A stretch of DNA of 64,000 nt, taken from NCBI GenBank assembly GCA_022839625.1, contig JALHJL010000003.1, positions 62,001-126,000 of the forward strand, given 5' to 3'. A program made the translations under genes and the position numbers. Shown here in pieces: positions 51,155 through 61,106 of the stretch. This stretch comes from Phycisphaerales bacterium. Lineage in GTDB: Bacteria > Planctomycetota > Phycisphaerae > UBA1845 > Fen-1342. The notes beneath the pieces were generated by a model. It was given only the letters and a program-made list of their open reading frames with translations. It had not been told where the DNA came from and did not search any database. Every line of letters starts with the position of its first letter. The first letter of the stretch is position 1.

Positions 51155-53970
51155 TAGCGCGTGAGCACGGCTACGAACGGATTGATGTCGGCGAAATTCA
51201 CCACACCGTCGTCGTTGAAATCGCCATGCAGCACGACGCAGTTCGGAAACGTCGCCACATACGCGCTGGGGTCGACCACCGCCAGCACGAACGGGTTGAT
51301 GTCGCCGAAATCCACCAGTCCGTCGCAGTTCAGGTCGCCGTACAGGCCGAACCGCGCCGTCACCGCGTGGCTACTGCCCATCAGGATCGTGGCGGGGTTG
51401 GCGGTGCCCGCCAGGTCGCCCATCCAGTAGTCGAAGCGTGCTCCCGACGCCGCGTGCGCCGTCAGTAGGACGGACGTGCCGTGCGGATAGTTCCCGCCGG
51501 GCGGGTCCAGCGTGACCGTGCCGGGACCGATCGTGTCCACGGTCAACGTGTAGTAGTTGATCGCGAACGCCGCCGTCACCGACTTGTTGCTGTTCATCAC
51601 GATCGTGGCGGGGTTGCTGCCGCCGCTCAGGTCCCCTTCCCAGTGGTCGAAATGCCAGCCAGTGATCGCTTCGGCCGTGAGCTGCACCGGCGTTCCGGGG
51701 GCATACGAGCCGCCAGGGGGGTCGAGCGCAATGGCACCGGTGCCGGCCGGGCTGACGTACGTGGTCAGCGTGTAGTTCGTCGGCTGGCAGGCCGGCCCCT
51801 CGATCGCCAGGCCGTACGCGCCGGTGGCGCCGCTCCACCCGCTGATGCGGACGAGGTACGTCGTCCCGGCCGTGACGTTGAGCGTGACCTCCGACGGCGC
51901 ACTGTACGGCTGCCCGCAAGCGTCGTCATTGCAGCCCAGCGTGTTGCCCGAGGTCCCGGGGCAGCCGGAGTGGATCGACATCACGGAGTCGTAGCTCGTC
52001 CCGTTGCACAGCGTGAAGTGGGCGCTGCCGCTGGTGGCGGGCGTGTACTTGTACCACACGTCCGCCGTGCTGTTGGAGCTGCCGCAGGTGGTCGCGCCGT
52101 CCACGCTGCCGCTGCTGGTGTTCCCCGTGTAGAGCGTCCCGGGGCAGGCCACGAGCGCGTTCGCGCACGCGTCGTTCGGCGGCGGCGGGGCCGGGACCAT
52201 GTTGTGCGCCCCGAAGCCGGCCGTGATCTCGGCGTAGTGCGCCCCGCCGTAGTACGTGTCGTCCAGCGCGATGAACGTGTTGTAGATCGCGGGCGTGATC
52301 GACGTACTGGAGCCGTGCAGCGGAATGCTGTTCACGAACAGCTTGGACAGCACCGTCAGGTAGTTCGCGGGCTCGGTGACGACCAGCTCGTTGCGCGTGC
52401 TCCAGATGCAGCCGGACAGCAGTTGTCCGCAGTAGTGGATCGCCCCGGAGCACGGATACTGGAGGTTGTTGTCGGCGTTGCGCAGGGGCGTGTCGCAGTC
52501 GCCGTAATAGAAGCCGTACGCCAACCCGGGGTCGTCGGTGATGAGGACACCGCAACAGTCGCTGGCGCCCTCGCCGTACGCGCCTTGGCCGCTGCCGCCG
52601 CTGGCGACGAGGTGGTGTCCGTATTCGTGGTGCACGATGACGGAGAACGCGGTGTTGCCGTAGTTCTGGCTGACGTTGGCCCGGCAGAAGTTGATCGAGC
52701 TGCCGTCGTACCAGGCGTTGCCGGGGCAATAGCCGTCCGTGCGGTTCACGTACACGGGGAAGTTGGTCTGCGTGGAAATGACCGGGTAGCTCGGGTGCTG
52801 GGCCAGCGTCCAGTCGCGGACGACGTTGGCCTGAATGTAGCCGTTCACCTGGGCACGGACCAGCTCGTCGTTGTTGGCGTTGTTGTGCATGAAGTTCGCC
52901 GGCCCGGGCGGCGCAACCGACATCGTCAACGTCTCTTCGGCCCCCGTGACGTCATCGATGAAGAAGTACAGCCCGGACATGAACGACTGCACGGTCACCG
53001 GGCTGCTGCCGCCATTGGGGATCACGAAATTCCCCCCGGCGTCTGAGTACGCCGTGGCGCCGCCCGTGATGCTGACCTTGGCCCAGGGCATCGCCGTGGG
53101 CACCTCGTCGGCACACTGCTCCGCTTTCGGCCCCTGGGTGGCCCGGCCGCTGACGTTGCCGACCACGTCCGTGAAGAGGATCAGGTCCTCGGCGTGCAGG
53201 ATGGTGCCGTCCCCGGCGTCACACACCAGGCGCCACTTCTTGGGCTCCCCGTTGGCCGACATCCCCGCCCCCACGAAAGCGAGCGCGACTCTGGGGACCG
53301 GCGGCTTGCCCTCCGCGTCCGGCCAGATCACGAGCTCGGCGGGTGTGAAATCGACCAGCCCGGGCTCGAACGCCGACGCGGCTTCGTACGCCAGACCCTC
53401 GGCGTCGTAGGTAGCTTCGCCCGGTCGCACGGCGAACTCGCCCAGGTCATAGAGCGTCGCGTTCGCCAGGACCAGCGGGAACCCCGGCGCGTTCTGGACC
53501 AACAACCGCAGGTCCGCTCCGAAGACCGGCAGGCCGTCTTTGAACTGCTGGTAGGTGACGAGTGTCGCCCGATACGTGTCTGCGACCTCGTCGTAAAGCA
53601 TCGGGAGCGTATAGCGGTCGTCGAAAGCGTTGCCGGGCAAAAGTTCATCCGGCGTGACCCCGAAGACCTCCGCGTACGTCCGCACGAAGGTGTCGGCGCT
53701 GTGCTCCGCCGACAGGCCAAATCCGAATGCCGCGCCGTGAATCTGGGCCAGTCGGCCTTCAAGAGCGAAGAACTGCGTTTGGGGATACGACTGCTTCAAG
53801 AGGTCGCGCGCCTGGTGCGCGGCGGCGGCCGCGGGCCACCGATCAGGCTGGCTGGAGGCGGTGGCGACCGCCCCATCCGGTTGAGGCGGCTCCGCCCACG
53901 CGGCACCCGCCGCAGCGAACCCGATCAGGAACAAGCACACCATCCCCCGCGGGGCACACCACCAGCGCAT
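51154..53970 (-). CDS. Secreted M36/M4-like metalloprotease paralogue with InlB-type repeats and dockerin-like tail
   Basis: A 938-residue exported protein. Signal peptide (GMVCLFLIGFAAAGAAWA), FTP-like propeptide (LSAEHSADTFVRTYAEVFGV, QFKDGLPVFGADLRLLV), a regulatory-like beta domain, and a catalytic domain with HEYGH at about residue 445 and a Glu in YGEGASDCCGVL. Then a PPC domain (VWYKYTPATSGSAHFTLCNG), two divergent InlB B-type repeats (PGTPVQLTAEAITGWHFDHW, and VLLTAHAASGARFDYW), and the dockerin-like tail (DLNCDGLVDFGDINPFV). Compared with its neighbour, the FN3 part is replaced by InlB-type repeats. AGGAGAAAG lies before the ATG at 53970. Confidence 0.86.
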   Translation of the reverse strand: MRWWCAPRGMVCLFLIGFAAAGAAWAEPPQPDGAVATASSQPDRWPAAAAAHQARDLLKQSYPQTQFFALEGRLAQIHGAAFGFGLSAEHSADTFVRTYAEVFGVTPDELLPGNAFDDRYTLPMLYDEVADTYRATLVTYQQFKDGLPVFGADLRLLVQNAPGFPLVLANATLYDLGEFAVRPGEATYDAEGLAYEAASAFEPGLVDFTPAELVIWPDAEGKPPVPRVALAFVGAGMSANGEPKKWRLVCDAGDGTILHAEDLILFTDVVGNVSGRATQGPKAEQCADEVPTAMPWAKVSITGGATAYSDAGGNFVIPNGGSSPVTVQSFMSGLYFFIDDVTGAEETLTMSVAPPGPANFMHNNANNDELVRAQVNGYIQANVVRDWTLAQHPSYPVISTQTNFPVYVNRTDGYCPGNAWYDGSSINFCRANVSQNYGNTAFSVIVHHEYGHHLVASGGSGQGAYGEGASDCCGVLITDDPGLAYGFYYGDCDTPLRNADNNLQYPCSGAIHYCGQLLSGCIWSTRNELVVTEPANYLTVLSKLFVNSIPLHGSSTSITPAIYNTFIALDDTYYGGAHYAEITAGFGAHNMVPAPPPPNDACANALVACPGTLYTGNTSSGSVDGATTCGSSNSTADVWYKYTPATSGSAHFTLCNGTSYDSVMSIHSGCPGTSGNTLGCNDDACGQPYSAPSEVTLNVTAGTTYLVRISGWSGATGAYGLAIEGPACQPTNYTLTTYVSPAGTGAIALDPPGGSYAPGTPVQLTAEAITGWHFDHWEGDLSGGSNPATIVMNSNKSVTAAFAINYYTLTVDTIGPGTVTLDPPGGNYPHGTSVLLTAHAASGARFDYWMGDLAGTANPATILMGSSHAVTARFGLYGDLNCDGLVDFGDINPFVLAVVDPSAYVATFPNCVVLHGDFNDDGVVNFADINPFVAVLTR

Positions 53971-54233
53971 CGCTTTCTCCTTCTCCTTGAGCGACGTGTT
54001 CCACATCCAGGCCTGAGTTCCGAGTCTGCGGGCTCGCCTGCCTCTCCTAACATTGTACACTAGCAAAATGGCCCCCCTGGGGCAACGTTTGCTGCCTTAC
54101 TCGGCCCGGATTGCACGCCGCACTCAGCGCCGGGAATCGGCTCCCGCGAGGCACTCGCCGCGGTCCGCCGCGACCGCCCGCGGCTCGGCTACCCTGCGGG
54201 CCCCGCGCTTGCCCTTGGAGCTCGGATTCGCGA

Positions 54234-56033
54234 ATGACTCCGCCTCCGCACCCAACCTCGTCGCACCGCCCGCGGGCAAGCGCCCCCCGCCGTCTGCTGC
54301 GCCGGCTGGTCATTGTTGTGCTGGCCGGGCTCCTGCTCGCTATCGGTACCTTCGGTGCGCGCTGGTACCTCGCCCGACGCAGTCTCGGCTGGCAAGTGCG
54401 GCGCGGGCTCCAGGTGCTCGAGCGCGCCGACACGCCGCTGAAGGTCCGCGCGGCGCTCGACCACTGGGAGACCGAAACCCGTCCGAGCTGGGAGGCGCGG
54501 ACCGATGAACTCATCACCCTGCTCTATTGGCACTATCCGCTGGAAGACCAGCGCGTCCGCCTGCTCCTGTCGCGCGTGGCCGGCGCCGACTACGGCAACC
54601 GCCGCGAAGACTGGAAGCGCTGGTTCGACGCCCGGCGACAGTTGCAGCGCGGCCTTTCGCCGCGCGTCGCGCAGGGCGAGGCGGTCGCCCTGCGGCCGCG
54701 CTGGGTGGCTCCGGTCGGGCTGACCGCCTGGTTCACCACCATCCTGCCGCTGGATGGCCAGATCTACATCGCCTCACTCGGGACAGGGTTCAACGACTCC
54801 GCGGACACCGCCGACGGCATCGTGCGCGTCGACGGAGCCAGCGGCGCGGCGGAGCTGTTCTTCATGCCCCCGCCCGAACACCGCGGCCCGCGCGACGTCA
54901 TCGGAATCGTGGCGGGGGACAACGTGCTCTTCGCGGCCTGCTACAACGGATCGGTTTACTGCGTGGACGCCCGCGGACACGTGCTGTGGCACGCGCACGC
55001 CGGCGACCCGATCGTAGCCCCGCCGCTGGCCGCCGACACGAACCAGGACGGCGTGACCGACGTCGTAGTGGTCACGCGCGCCGCGAAGGTACTCGCCCTC
55101 AGCGGGCGACAGGGCAAGACCACATGGGTAGCAAGCGTTGCGCGGCCGGCCACCGACCAGAGCCTGCTCGGAGCGACCCTGAGCCTCGGAAACGTGGTCG
55201 GACAGGCCGGGCCGGAACTCCTGGTGACTCTGCCCCCTGGTCAGTGTCACGCGCTCGCACTGCGCACCGGACGTTCGCTCTGGAGTCACGAGCTGGCAAC
55301 CGGGACCGTCTCCGGTGCATTCGGCGCCACATACCGCAATGCCAGCGGGCCGCCGGCCTACATCGGCGACCGGGCCGGAAACGTCTGGTCGCTCGTCGGA
55401 GTAGCCCAAACCCCCGCTCTGCCCAACACCGGCCGGACAGTGGAGCCGGTGCGCTGGTACGCGCTGGCGACCCGGCGCGACGAGACGCTGGTGGCCGGAC
55501 TGCGGATGCTGGCACGCACACGGGTGCCGCCGGGCGAAGGCGCCGCCTCTCCCCTGGTCCTGGCATGCCTGACCCGCGAGTACGCCGGGAACTGGGGCGC
55601 CGTGTGCGCTCTCGCCGCCGACGGGCCGCGCTGGCGCTGGCCGGTGGGCGGCGCCATCTGGGCCACGCCCGCCGTCGCCGACCTCAACGCCGACCGCCAA
55701 TCCGAGATCGTCGTGGCGTCGATCGAGACACTCGGCGATGACCAGGCCGTCGGCGTCGTTTCGATCGTGTCCGCCGCCGGGCACTGCCTGCGACGCATGA
55801 CGGTGGACGCCCCGATCGAGTGCTCGCCGGTGGTAGCGGACGTCGACAGCGACGGCCGGCTGGAAATCCTGGTCGCGGATCAGTCCGGCCGGTTGCATTG
55901 CTTCGCGACTGACGGATTCGGTCCCGTCGAGTGGGGCCTGTACGGCGGCGACAGCCACAATACGCGCAACGCCGTCAACGCCTACGACTACGGCCAGCGC
56001 GCGTACGGCTATCAATGGCAGTGGCGGCCGTAG
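54234..56033 (+). CDS. Membrane-anchored PQQ/FG-GAP-like beta-propeller protein
   Basis: A 599-residue protein. An N-terminal membrane helix (LVIVVLAGLLLAIGTFGARW) is followed by a helical segment of about 90 residues (e.g. YWHYPLEDQRVRLLLSRVAG), then a propeller made of PQQ-like and FG-GAP-like strands (AACYNGSVYCVDARGHVLWH, PLAADTNQDGVTDVVVVTRA, VADLNADRQSEIVVASIETL, VADVDSDGRLEILVADQSG). Calcium-type DxNxD loops are present. It may act as a scaffold or sensor in the periplasm. It ends one base before the convergent adaptor gene. The start is the first ATG with the charged N-terminus expected for a membrane anchor. Confidence 0.78.
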   Translation: MTPPPHPTSSHRPRASAPRRLLRRLVIVVLAGLLLAIGTFGARWYLARRSLGWQVRRGLQVLERADTPLKVRAALDHWETETRPSWEARTDELITLLYWHYPLEDQRVRLLLSRVAGADYGNRREDWKRWFDARRQLQRGLSPRVAQGEAVALRPRWVAPVGLTAWFTTILPLDGQIYIASLGTGFNDSADTADGIVRVDGASGAAELFFMPPPEHRGPRDVIGIVAGDNVLFAACYNGSVYCVDARGHVLWHAHAGDPIVAPPLAADTNQDGVTDVVVVTRAAKVLALSGRQGKTTWVASVARPATDQSLLGATLSLGNVVGQAGPELLVTLPPGQCHALALRTGRSLWSHELATGTVSGAFGATYRNASGPPAYIGDRAGNVWSLVGVAQTPALPNTGRTVEPVRWYALATRRDETLVAGLRMLARTRVPPGEGAASPLVLACLTREYAGNWGAVCALAADGPRWRWPVGGAIWATPAVADLNADRQSEIVVASIETLGDDQAVGVVSIVSAAGHCLRRMTVDAPIECSPVVADVDSDGRLEILVADQSGRLHCFATDGFGPVEWGLYGGDSHNTRNAVNAYDYGQRAYGYQWQWRP

Positions 56034-56034
56034 G

Positions 56035-57654
56035 TCAGCTCGCCGGCGGACCCGACGCCCCCTCGGCTAGCCGCTCGCCCGCCGGTTGCGTCGTGCTCAC
56101 GGCCGGCAGCATCGCCTGCAAGCGCTCGTCCGGTGCCATGACGACTTCATCGCCGACGGAGAGCCCCTCGGTCACCTCCACCATCGTTGTCGTCGTGCGC
56201 CCCAACTTGATTTCCACGGGGGCCGCCGAGAGCGCTCGCCGCACGAACACGAAGTGCTTGGGGCCGCGCGTGAAAACGCACTGCACGGGCACTGCCAGCA
56301 CGTCCGGAACCTCCTCGATCAGGACTTCGATGTGGGCCGTGTCTCCGGGCGACAGGGCGGGATCCGTCTCATCCAGCCGAATCTCCGTCGCGTGCTCTTT
56401 CAAGTTCGGGTTCAACCAGCCGCGCTCCGAGTCGGCGAACTGCGCGATCTTGCTCAGCGTGCCCGCGAAGGTCCGTCCGGGAACCGCCGGCACGGTGATC
56501 ACGCACTTCAAGCCCTCGCGCACTCTGTGCCGGTCCGCCTCATGAATTCGCGTCGCCACCAGCATCTGCGAAGTGTCCGGCAGCGTCAGGATCGTCTGTC
56601 CGGCGTACACCTGCTCGCCCGGCGCCACGCGTTGGTCCGACCAATAGCGCCGCTCCCCCGACGGCCCATACCGCACCACCCCGTCGCTCGGCGCCAGCAC
56701 GTCGCACTTGGCGAGCTGCTCCTTCATACGTTCAAACCTGCGCCGGCGAATCTCCAGGGCCTGCCGCTGGTCCTCCACCTTCGCCCGGGCCTGCTTCTCG
56801 CGCGATGCGCCGCGCTGGCGCTCGCGCTCCAGCTCCTGGCGGGCCTGGTCCACGGCGGAGCGCTTCTGGGCCAGGTTCTTCTCGTGCTCGTACGTGGTCA
56901 GGTTCTCGAGTTCGCGCTCGTTCCGGGCCAGCGTCATCTCCAGCTTCTCGATCTCGTCTTCCAGCTCTTCGATCCGGGAGCGCGGCAGAAACCCCTTCGC
57001 CTCGAGCGGCTTGCTCCGTTCCAGTTCCTCGCGCCGCCGCTTCAGGTCCATTTCCGTCTGCTTGATATCGATGTGGACGGACGCCTTGGCCTTCTCGTAG
57101 GTGCCTTCTTCGTAGCTTTTCAGGTCGAGCTCCGCCACCAGCAGGTCAATCGTCGCCTTCTCCAGCCGGCTGTCGTTCTCGCTCAGCGTGATCGTCAGGG
57201 CTTCCTGCGCATCCTCGAAGGCGGCCGTGATGCCCCGTAACTCGATCTCCTCGCCGTCCACCCGGTCCTTCATGTCCGGCGCCGTCAGCTTCAGAATGAC
57301 ATCCCCCTTGTTGACCCGCGCGCTCTCTTCCACCACCCACTCGATCGTGACCCGTTCCCCTTGGACCTCGCACTTGATGTCCGTCGAATTGACCGGCTTC
57401 AGTTCCCCGTCCTCCTTCAGTGTTACCTGCATGGTGACGGGCTTGACCTTGTGCACCGCCGCGTGGTCCGTGACGCCGGTGAACAGCCGCTTCAGCAGCC
57501 GGTCCGGACGGGCCATTCCGACCCCGCCCACCACGATCGCGAGCACTGCACCGCCGATCAGCCACCGGCGACGCCGCGCCGTCGGCCGACTCTGCCGCCC
57601 GGAGAAGCTCGCGTCCATCAGCCGCGAGACGGAGGCATCCGCACTGCTGCTCAT
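56035..57654 (-). CDS. HlyD/RND-type periplasmic adaptor with long coiled coil
   Basis: A 539-residue membrane-fusion-like protein. One N-terminal membrane helix (RWLIGGAVLAIVVGGVGMAR), a biotinyl-lipoyl half (VEESARVNKGDVILKL), a very long coiled-coil hairpin (residues about 155-310, e.g. MDLKRRREELERSKPL and IEELEDEIEKLEMTLARNER), the second lipoyl half (CDVLAPSDGVVRYG) and beta-barrel plus membrane-proximal parts (VLAVPVQCVFTRG). It should link an inner-membrane transporter to an outer-membrane channel. No transporter gene is adjacent on its strand, so the partner lies elsewhere. Confidence 0.85.
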   Translation of the reverse strand: MSSSADASVSRLMDASFSGRQSRPTARRRRWLIGGAVLAIVVGGVGMARPDRLLKRLFTGVTDHAAVHKVKPVTMQVTLKEDGELKPVNSTDIKCEVQGERVTIEWVVEESARVNKGDVILKLTAPDMKDRVDGEEIELRGITAAFEDAQEALTITLSENDSRLEKATIDLLVAELDLKSYEEGTYEKAKASVHIDIKQTEMDLKRRREELERSKPLEAKGFLPRSRIEELEDEIEKLEMTLARNERELENLTTYEHEKNLAQKRSAVDQARQELERERQRGASREKQARAKVEDQRQALEIRRRRFERMKEQLAKCDVLAPSDGVVRYGPSGERRYWSDQRVAPGEQVYAGQTILTLPDTSQMLVATRIHEADRHRVREGLKCVITVPAVPGRTFAGTLSKIAQFADSERGWLNPNLKEHATEIRLDETDPALSPGDTAHIEVLIEEVPDVLAVPVQCVFTRGPKHFVFVRRALSAAPVEIKLGRTTTTMVEVTEGLSVGDEVVMAPDERLQAMLPAVSTTQPAGERLAEGASGPPAS

Positions 57655-57949
57655 CGCCCGTTTCCTCCGAGCAGGTCTGCAAGCGGGAAATCGGCTGGAG
57701 CGCCCCGACTCCCCAGCATTGTCATCGCAGCCCGCCGGCGCCCTGGCATGGCACCGTGCAAAGCCGTGCTTCGCACGTCCAACGCCACCACGCGCCGGCC
57801 GCCTTGCCCCAGCGCCGCGCGCCCCGCGCGGGACCGCCTGCCCACGTGAATTGTACGGGACAGGTCACGGGCTGTCGCCCCGGCGACTCTCCGGTTTACG
57901 GATTGGGCCCGCCGCCGGATAATCCCTCGTTTCCTCCGGCTGCCGCCGG

Positions 57950-59710
57950 ATGCCGCCAACACTGCCTATGCTGCGCGAAGTCATTGATCTCGCCTCTTTG
58001 GAGGACTTCGTCCGCGGACTGGCCCGCGCCGCCCGCCTGCGCGTCTGCGTCTACGACCGGCACGGCCAGTTGATCGTGGCCTCACCCGCCGACAACGACT
58101 TCGCCCTGTTGACCCGGCACATGCTTGACCGGCTCCCCAACCGCCTGAACCTCGTCCCCGTCGCGGCCCACGACCCGCCTGGTACCGTCGCCTTCGTCGA
58201 ATCTCAGGCCGTCTACTACGTCGTCGCACCCGTCTACGGCGAAGACAACCGCATCGCAGGATACGTCGGCATCGGCGAATTCCGCGAACGACCGCCCGCC
58301 CCGGACCAGTGGCAACTCCCGGACGGCACCGGCGTCGACCGCGAAACCCTTCGGCAGGCCTGGGAGAAACTGCCGGTGCTCGATCGCGGCGGCCAATCCC
58401 ACGGCGTGGCGGCGGCGCGGTGGGGCGCGCGGCAACTCGCGGAGTGGGGCCGGCGCGAGTCACGCCTCCTTGCGGCGACCGAACAGGTCGGACTCGTCGG
58501 AGACATCGCGGAGCTGCTGACGGGCGAGCAGGACCTCCAGCGAATCCTCAACCGCATCGTGGCCGAGACGGCCCGCGTGATGAACTGCCCGTATTGCAGC
58601 ATGCGGCTCTACGACCCGCGCACCGATGAGCTGACCATCAAGGCCGTCCACAATCTGCCCGCCGCCTACGTCGGCAAAGGCGCCGTCGTCCGCTCCGCCA
58701 GCCCCGTGGACGACGAAGCCCTGCGCGGCAACATCGTGTTCGTCGAAGACGCCGCCACCGATCCCCGCGTCCAATACCCCGACGACTTCCGCCAGCACAA
58801 CCTCGTCAGCATGCTCACTGCGGGCATGATCTACCGGGGCCAGCCCGTGGGCGTCATCCGCGTTTACACCGATCAGCGCCGCCGGTTTCGGAAGATGCAG
58901 CGCGACCTGCTGCGGGCCGTCGCCTACCAGGCGGCCACCGCGATCGTCCACGCGCAGCTCGTCGAGGAACGCCTCCGAAACGCTGAGATGCAACGCCAAC
59001 TCGCCCTCGCCGGCGAGCTGCAGGAACGCATGATCCGGATCGCCCCCCCGCGACATACACACGTCGAGACCGCGCTCGCCTTTCACCCGACCTACGAGGT
59101 CGCCGGCGACTTCTGCGACTTCCTCTCGCTCTGCGACGGACGCCTCATTGCCCTCGTCGGCGACGTTGCGGGAAAGGGCATCCCGGCGTCGCTCCTGATG
59201 TCCTCCGTCCGTGGGTCGCTGCGGGCCGCGGTGGAGTACTGCGCCGGCCCCAGCGAACTGATCACTCGGCTCAACCGGCAACTCTGCCGCGAGACCCTGC
59301 CCGCCGAGTTCGTCACGCTCCTGCTGGTAACCATTGACCGCGCCGCGCGCCGTCTCACTTACGTCAGCGCTGGTCACGAACCGCTCCTGGTGCTGCGCGA
59401 CCAGGAAGTACATCCACAAATTGAGGGAAACCTCGTATTAGGGATTGATCCGCATGAACAGTACCTAGAGTATGAACTTCCTGTGAAAGCCGGCGATGTC
59501 CTCTTGCTCTACACCGACGGCGCCATCGAGGCCCGAAACTTCGCCGGCGAGGAGTTCTCCCGCGAGCGGCTCTGGAAGTCCTTCCGCACGTATGGCCACC
59601 TCGCCCTGCCCCAGGTACTCCAAAACATCGTGTGGGACGTACGCCGCTTCGTCGGGCTCGCCGAGCAGGCCGACGACCTCACCCTCGTCGGCCTGAAGAT
59701 CGTGTCGTAG
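57950..59710 (+). CDS. PocR-GAF-SpoIIE-type PP2C phosphatase
   Basis: A 586-residue signalling protein. Residues about 1-130 resemble a PocR sensory domain (LASLEDFVRGLARAARLRVC, YYVVAPVYGEDNRIAGYVGI), a GAF domain covers about 175-345 (LQRILNRIVAETARVMNCPY), a short coil follows, and the SpoIIE/RsbU phosphatase domain covers about 365-585. The metal-binding acidic residues are present in VAGDFCDFLSLCDGRLIALV, GDVAGKGIPASLLM, LLYTDGAIEARN and ADDLTLVGL. It should dephosphorylate an anti-anti-sigma factor and thus control a sigma factor or partner switch; no RsbV/RsbW genes are nearby. The start is uncertain (57950 or ATG 57968). Confidence 0.88.
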   Translation: MPPTLPMLREVIDLASLEDFVRGLARAARLRVCVYDRHGQLIVASPADNDFALLTRHMLDRLPNRLNLVPVAAHDPPGTVAFVESQAVYYVVAPVYGEDNRIAGYVGIGEFRERPPAPDQWQLPDGTGVDRETLRQAWEKLPVLDRGGQSHGVAAARWGARQLAEWGRRESRLLAATEQVGLVGDIAELLTGEQDLQRILNRIVAETARVMNCPYCSMRLYDPRTDELTIKAVHNLPAAYVGKGAVVRSASPVDDEALRGNIVFVEDAATDPRVQYPDDFRQHNLVSMLTAGMIYRGQPVGVIRVYTDQRRRFRKMQRDLLRAVAYQAATAIVHAQLVEERLRNAEMQRQLALAGELQERMIRIAPPRHTHVETALAFHPTYEVAGDFCDFLSLCDGRLIALVGDVAGKGIPASLLMSSVRGSLRAAVEYCAGPSELITRLNRQLCRETLPAEFVTLLLVTIDRAARRLTYVSAGHEPLLVLRDQEVHPQIEGNLVLGIDPHEQYLEYELPVKAGDVLLLYTDGAIEARNFAGEEFSRERLWKSFRTYGHLALPQVLQNIVWDVRRFVGLAEQADDLTLVGLKIVS

Positions 59711-59753
59711 GCAAGGGCGGCCCCGTCCTGACGGTGCCGGCTCTTCCCCGCCA

Positions 59754-60431
59754 TCACCCTTCCACGCGGCACACGAAGATTCGGCCCGCGGGCACGCCAC
59801 CACCCGCGCCCTCGGCCGCCTCAACCGGAATCACCGTGACACCCAGCCCGCAACCCCGCGCCACGTACTCGAATGGGGCCGCCGTCGAACGGTTCGCGTC
59901 CGCGATCCACGCGACGCCGCCTTGGTTCAAGTGGCGTGCGACGAATTTCGCAATCGGCTCCAGATTCCGTGACTCGTAAAGAACGTCCGCCGCGAGAATG
60001 CGGTCGGGCCGCGGCCCTTCATACTCCCGCCGCCAGTCGATCCGCCGGAAGTCCAGGCCACAAACGCCGTTTCGCCCGGCGTTGGCCTCCGCGAAAGCCA
60101 GCGCGTCCTCATCGTAGTCAGAGATCGTGACGCGATACCCCAGTCTTGCGGCCACCAGCCCCACGAGACCCAGCCCGCCGCCGAGCTCGAGCACGCGGGG
60201 CGGCTCTGTGCCCGAAGGCGGAGCGCCCCAACCAGCCACTGCGTCGCCGAGCAGCAGCGCCGCCGGCCAGATCGCGGCCCAGTACGGCAGATACTCGTCC
60301 TGGTCAAAGCGGGCGGCGACCCGCGGGTCGTCGAGCAACCCGTCGCTGTCCGCGGGCATCAGCAGTTCGTAGGTGCGTCCGGCGATCGGAATCCGCTCGA
60401 CCCGCACGGAATATCCGCGCAACTGCTCCAT
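59754..60431 (-). CDS. Class I SAM-dependent methyltransferase (Methyltransf_16-like)
   Basis: A 225-residue enzyme. VLELGGGLGLVGLVAARLGY is the SAM-binding motif I; YLPYWAAIWPAALLLGDAV before it and RILAADVLYESRNLEPIAKF after it are typical of the Nnt1/Methyltransf_16 group (protein or small-molecule methyltransferases). The target is unknown. It is convergent with the phosphatase and divergent from the acetyltransferase, with only 6 bp between the last two starts. Confidence 0.85.
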   Translation of the reverse strand: MEQLRGYSVRVERIPIAGRTYELLMPADSDGLLDDPRVAARFDQDEYLPYWAAIWPAALLLGDAVAGWGAPPSGTEPPRVLELGGGLGLVGLVAARLGYRVTISDYDEDALAFAEANAGRNGVCGLDFRRIDWRREYEGPRPDRILAADVLYESRNLEPIAKFVARHLNQGGVAWIADANRSTAAPFEYVARGCGLGVTVIPVEAAEGAGGGVPAGRIFVCRVEG

Positions 60432-60437
60432 TCGGTT

Positions 60438-61052
60438 ATGATAATCCCGGCAGCCGGCGGCGTGTGCATCACTCTGGGCCGCTGTACCGCCAACGGAATC
60501 GGCAACATGGGCGTCAGTCCGAACATCCGCAGCCGCAGCGCCCCGCCCTGCCGCCTCACTTCGTTCGAGCCGGCCTTCGCTGAGCAGGTGCTGTCATGGG
60601 TTCGCGATGCGTGCGAGTCGTACTGGCTGGCGCCCCGGTCGCCCCCGCCCCTCAGCGTGGCCGAAGTCCTCCGTTGGTCCAAACCCGACCACAACCCCTA
60701 TCTGCTCTGGGCGCGCGATCGTCAGGCGGCGGTCGGCTACGGCGAATTGAACCGCTTCGCCGGGCCGCGCCGGCACTACTGGCTGGGCCACCTGATCGTG
60801 GATGCCGCGTTGCGGGGGCAGCATTACGGCGTTCAACTCACCCGGCTCTTGCTTGAGGAGGCGTTCGTGCAGCGCGGGGCGCGCCGCGTCACGCTCGTGG
60901 TCTTCCCGGAGAACACGGCGGCGCTGGCCTGCTACCGCGCGGCGGGCATGGTGGACGACGGGTGCGAATGGCATTCGTTTCCGGCATATGGGCGGCGTGC
61001 GTGCCTGGTTCGCCTGGCCGCCGAGCGCCTGCCGGCCACTTCGTCTTGCTAG
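60438..61052 (+). CDS. GNAT family N-acetyltransferase
   Basis: About 204 residues. The acetyl-CoA-binding part is HLIVDAALRGQHYGVQLTRL (R-G-x-x-Y-G in place of Q/RxxGxG/A), followed by VTLVVFPENTAALACYRAAG and a C-terminal strand. The substrate is unknown. The first ATG at 60438 lies 6 bp from the start of the divergent methyltransferase; ATG 60507 is an alternative that would remove a poorly conserved-looking leader. Confidence 0.8.
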   Translation: MIIPAAGGVCITLGRCTANGIGNMGVSPNIRSRSAPPCRLTSFEPAFAEQVLSWVRDACESYWLAPRSPPPLSVAEVLRWSKPDHNPYLLWARDRQAAVGYGELNRFAGPRRHYWLGHLIVDAALRGQHYGVQLTRLLLEEAFVQRGARRVTLVVFPENTAALACYRAAGMVDDGCEWHSFPAYGRRACLVRLAAERLPATSSC

Positions 61053-61106
61053 TAATGCTAGCAAGTCTATCAGAAGCCTCTGTCGGTTCGCCCGCCTGCC
61101 GGGGAC

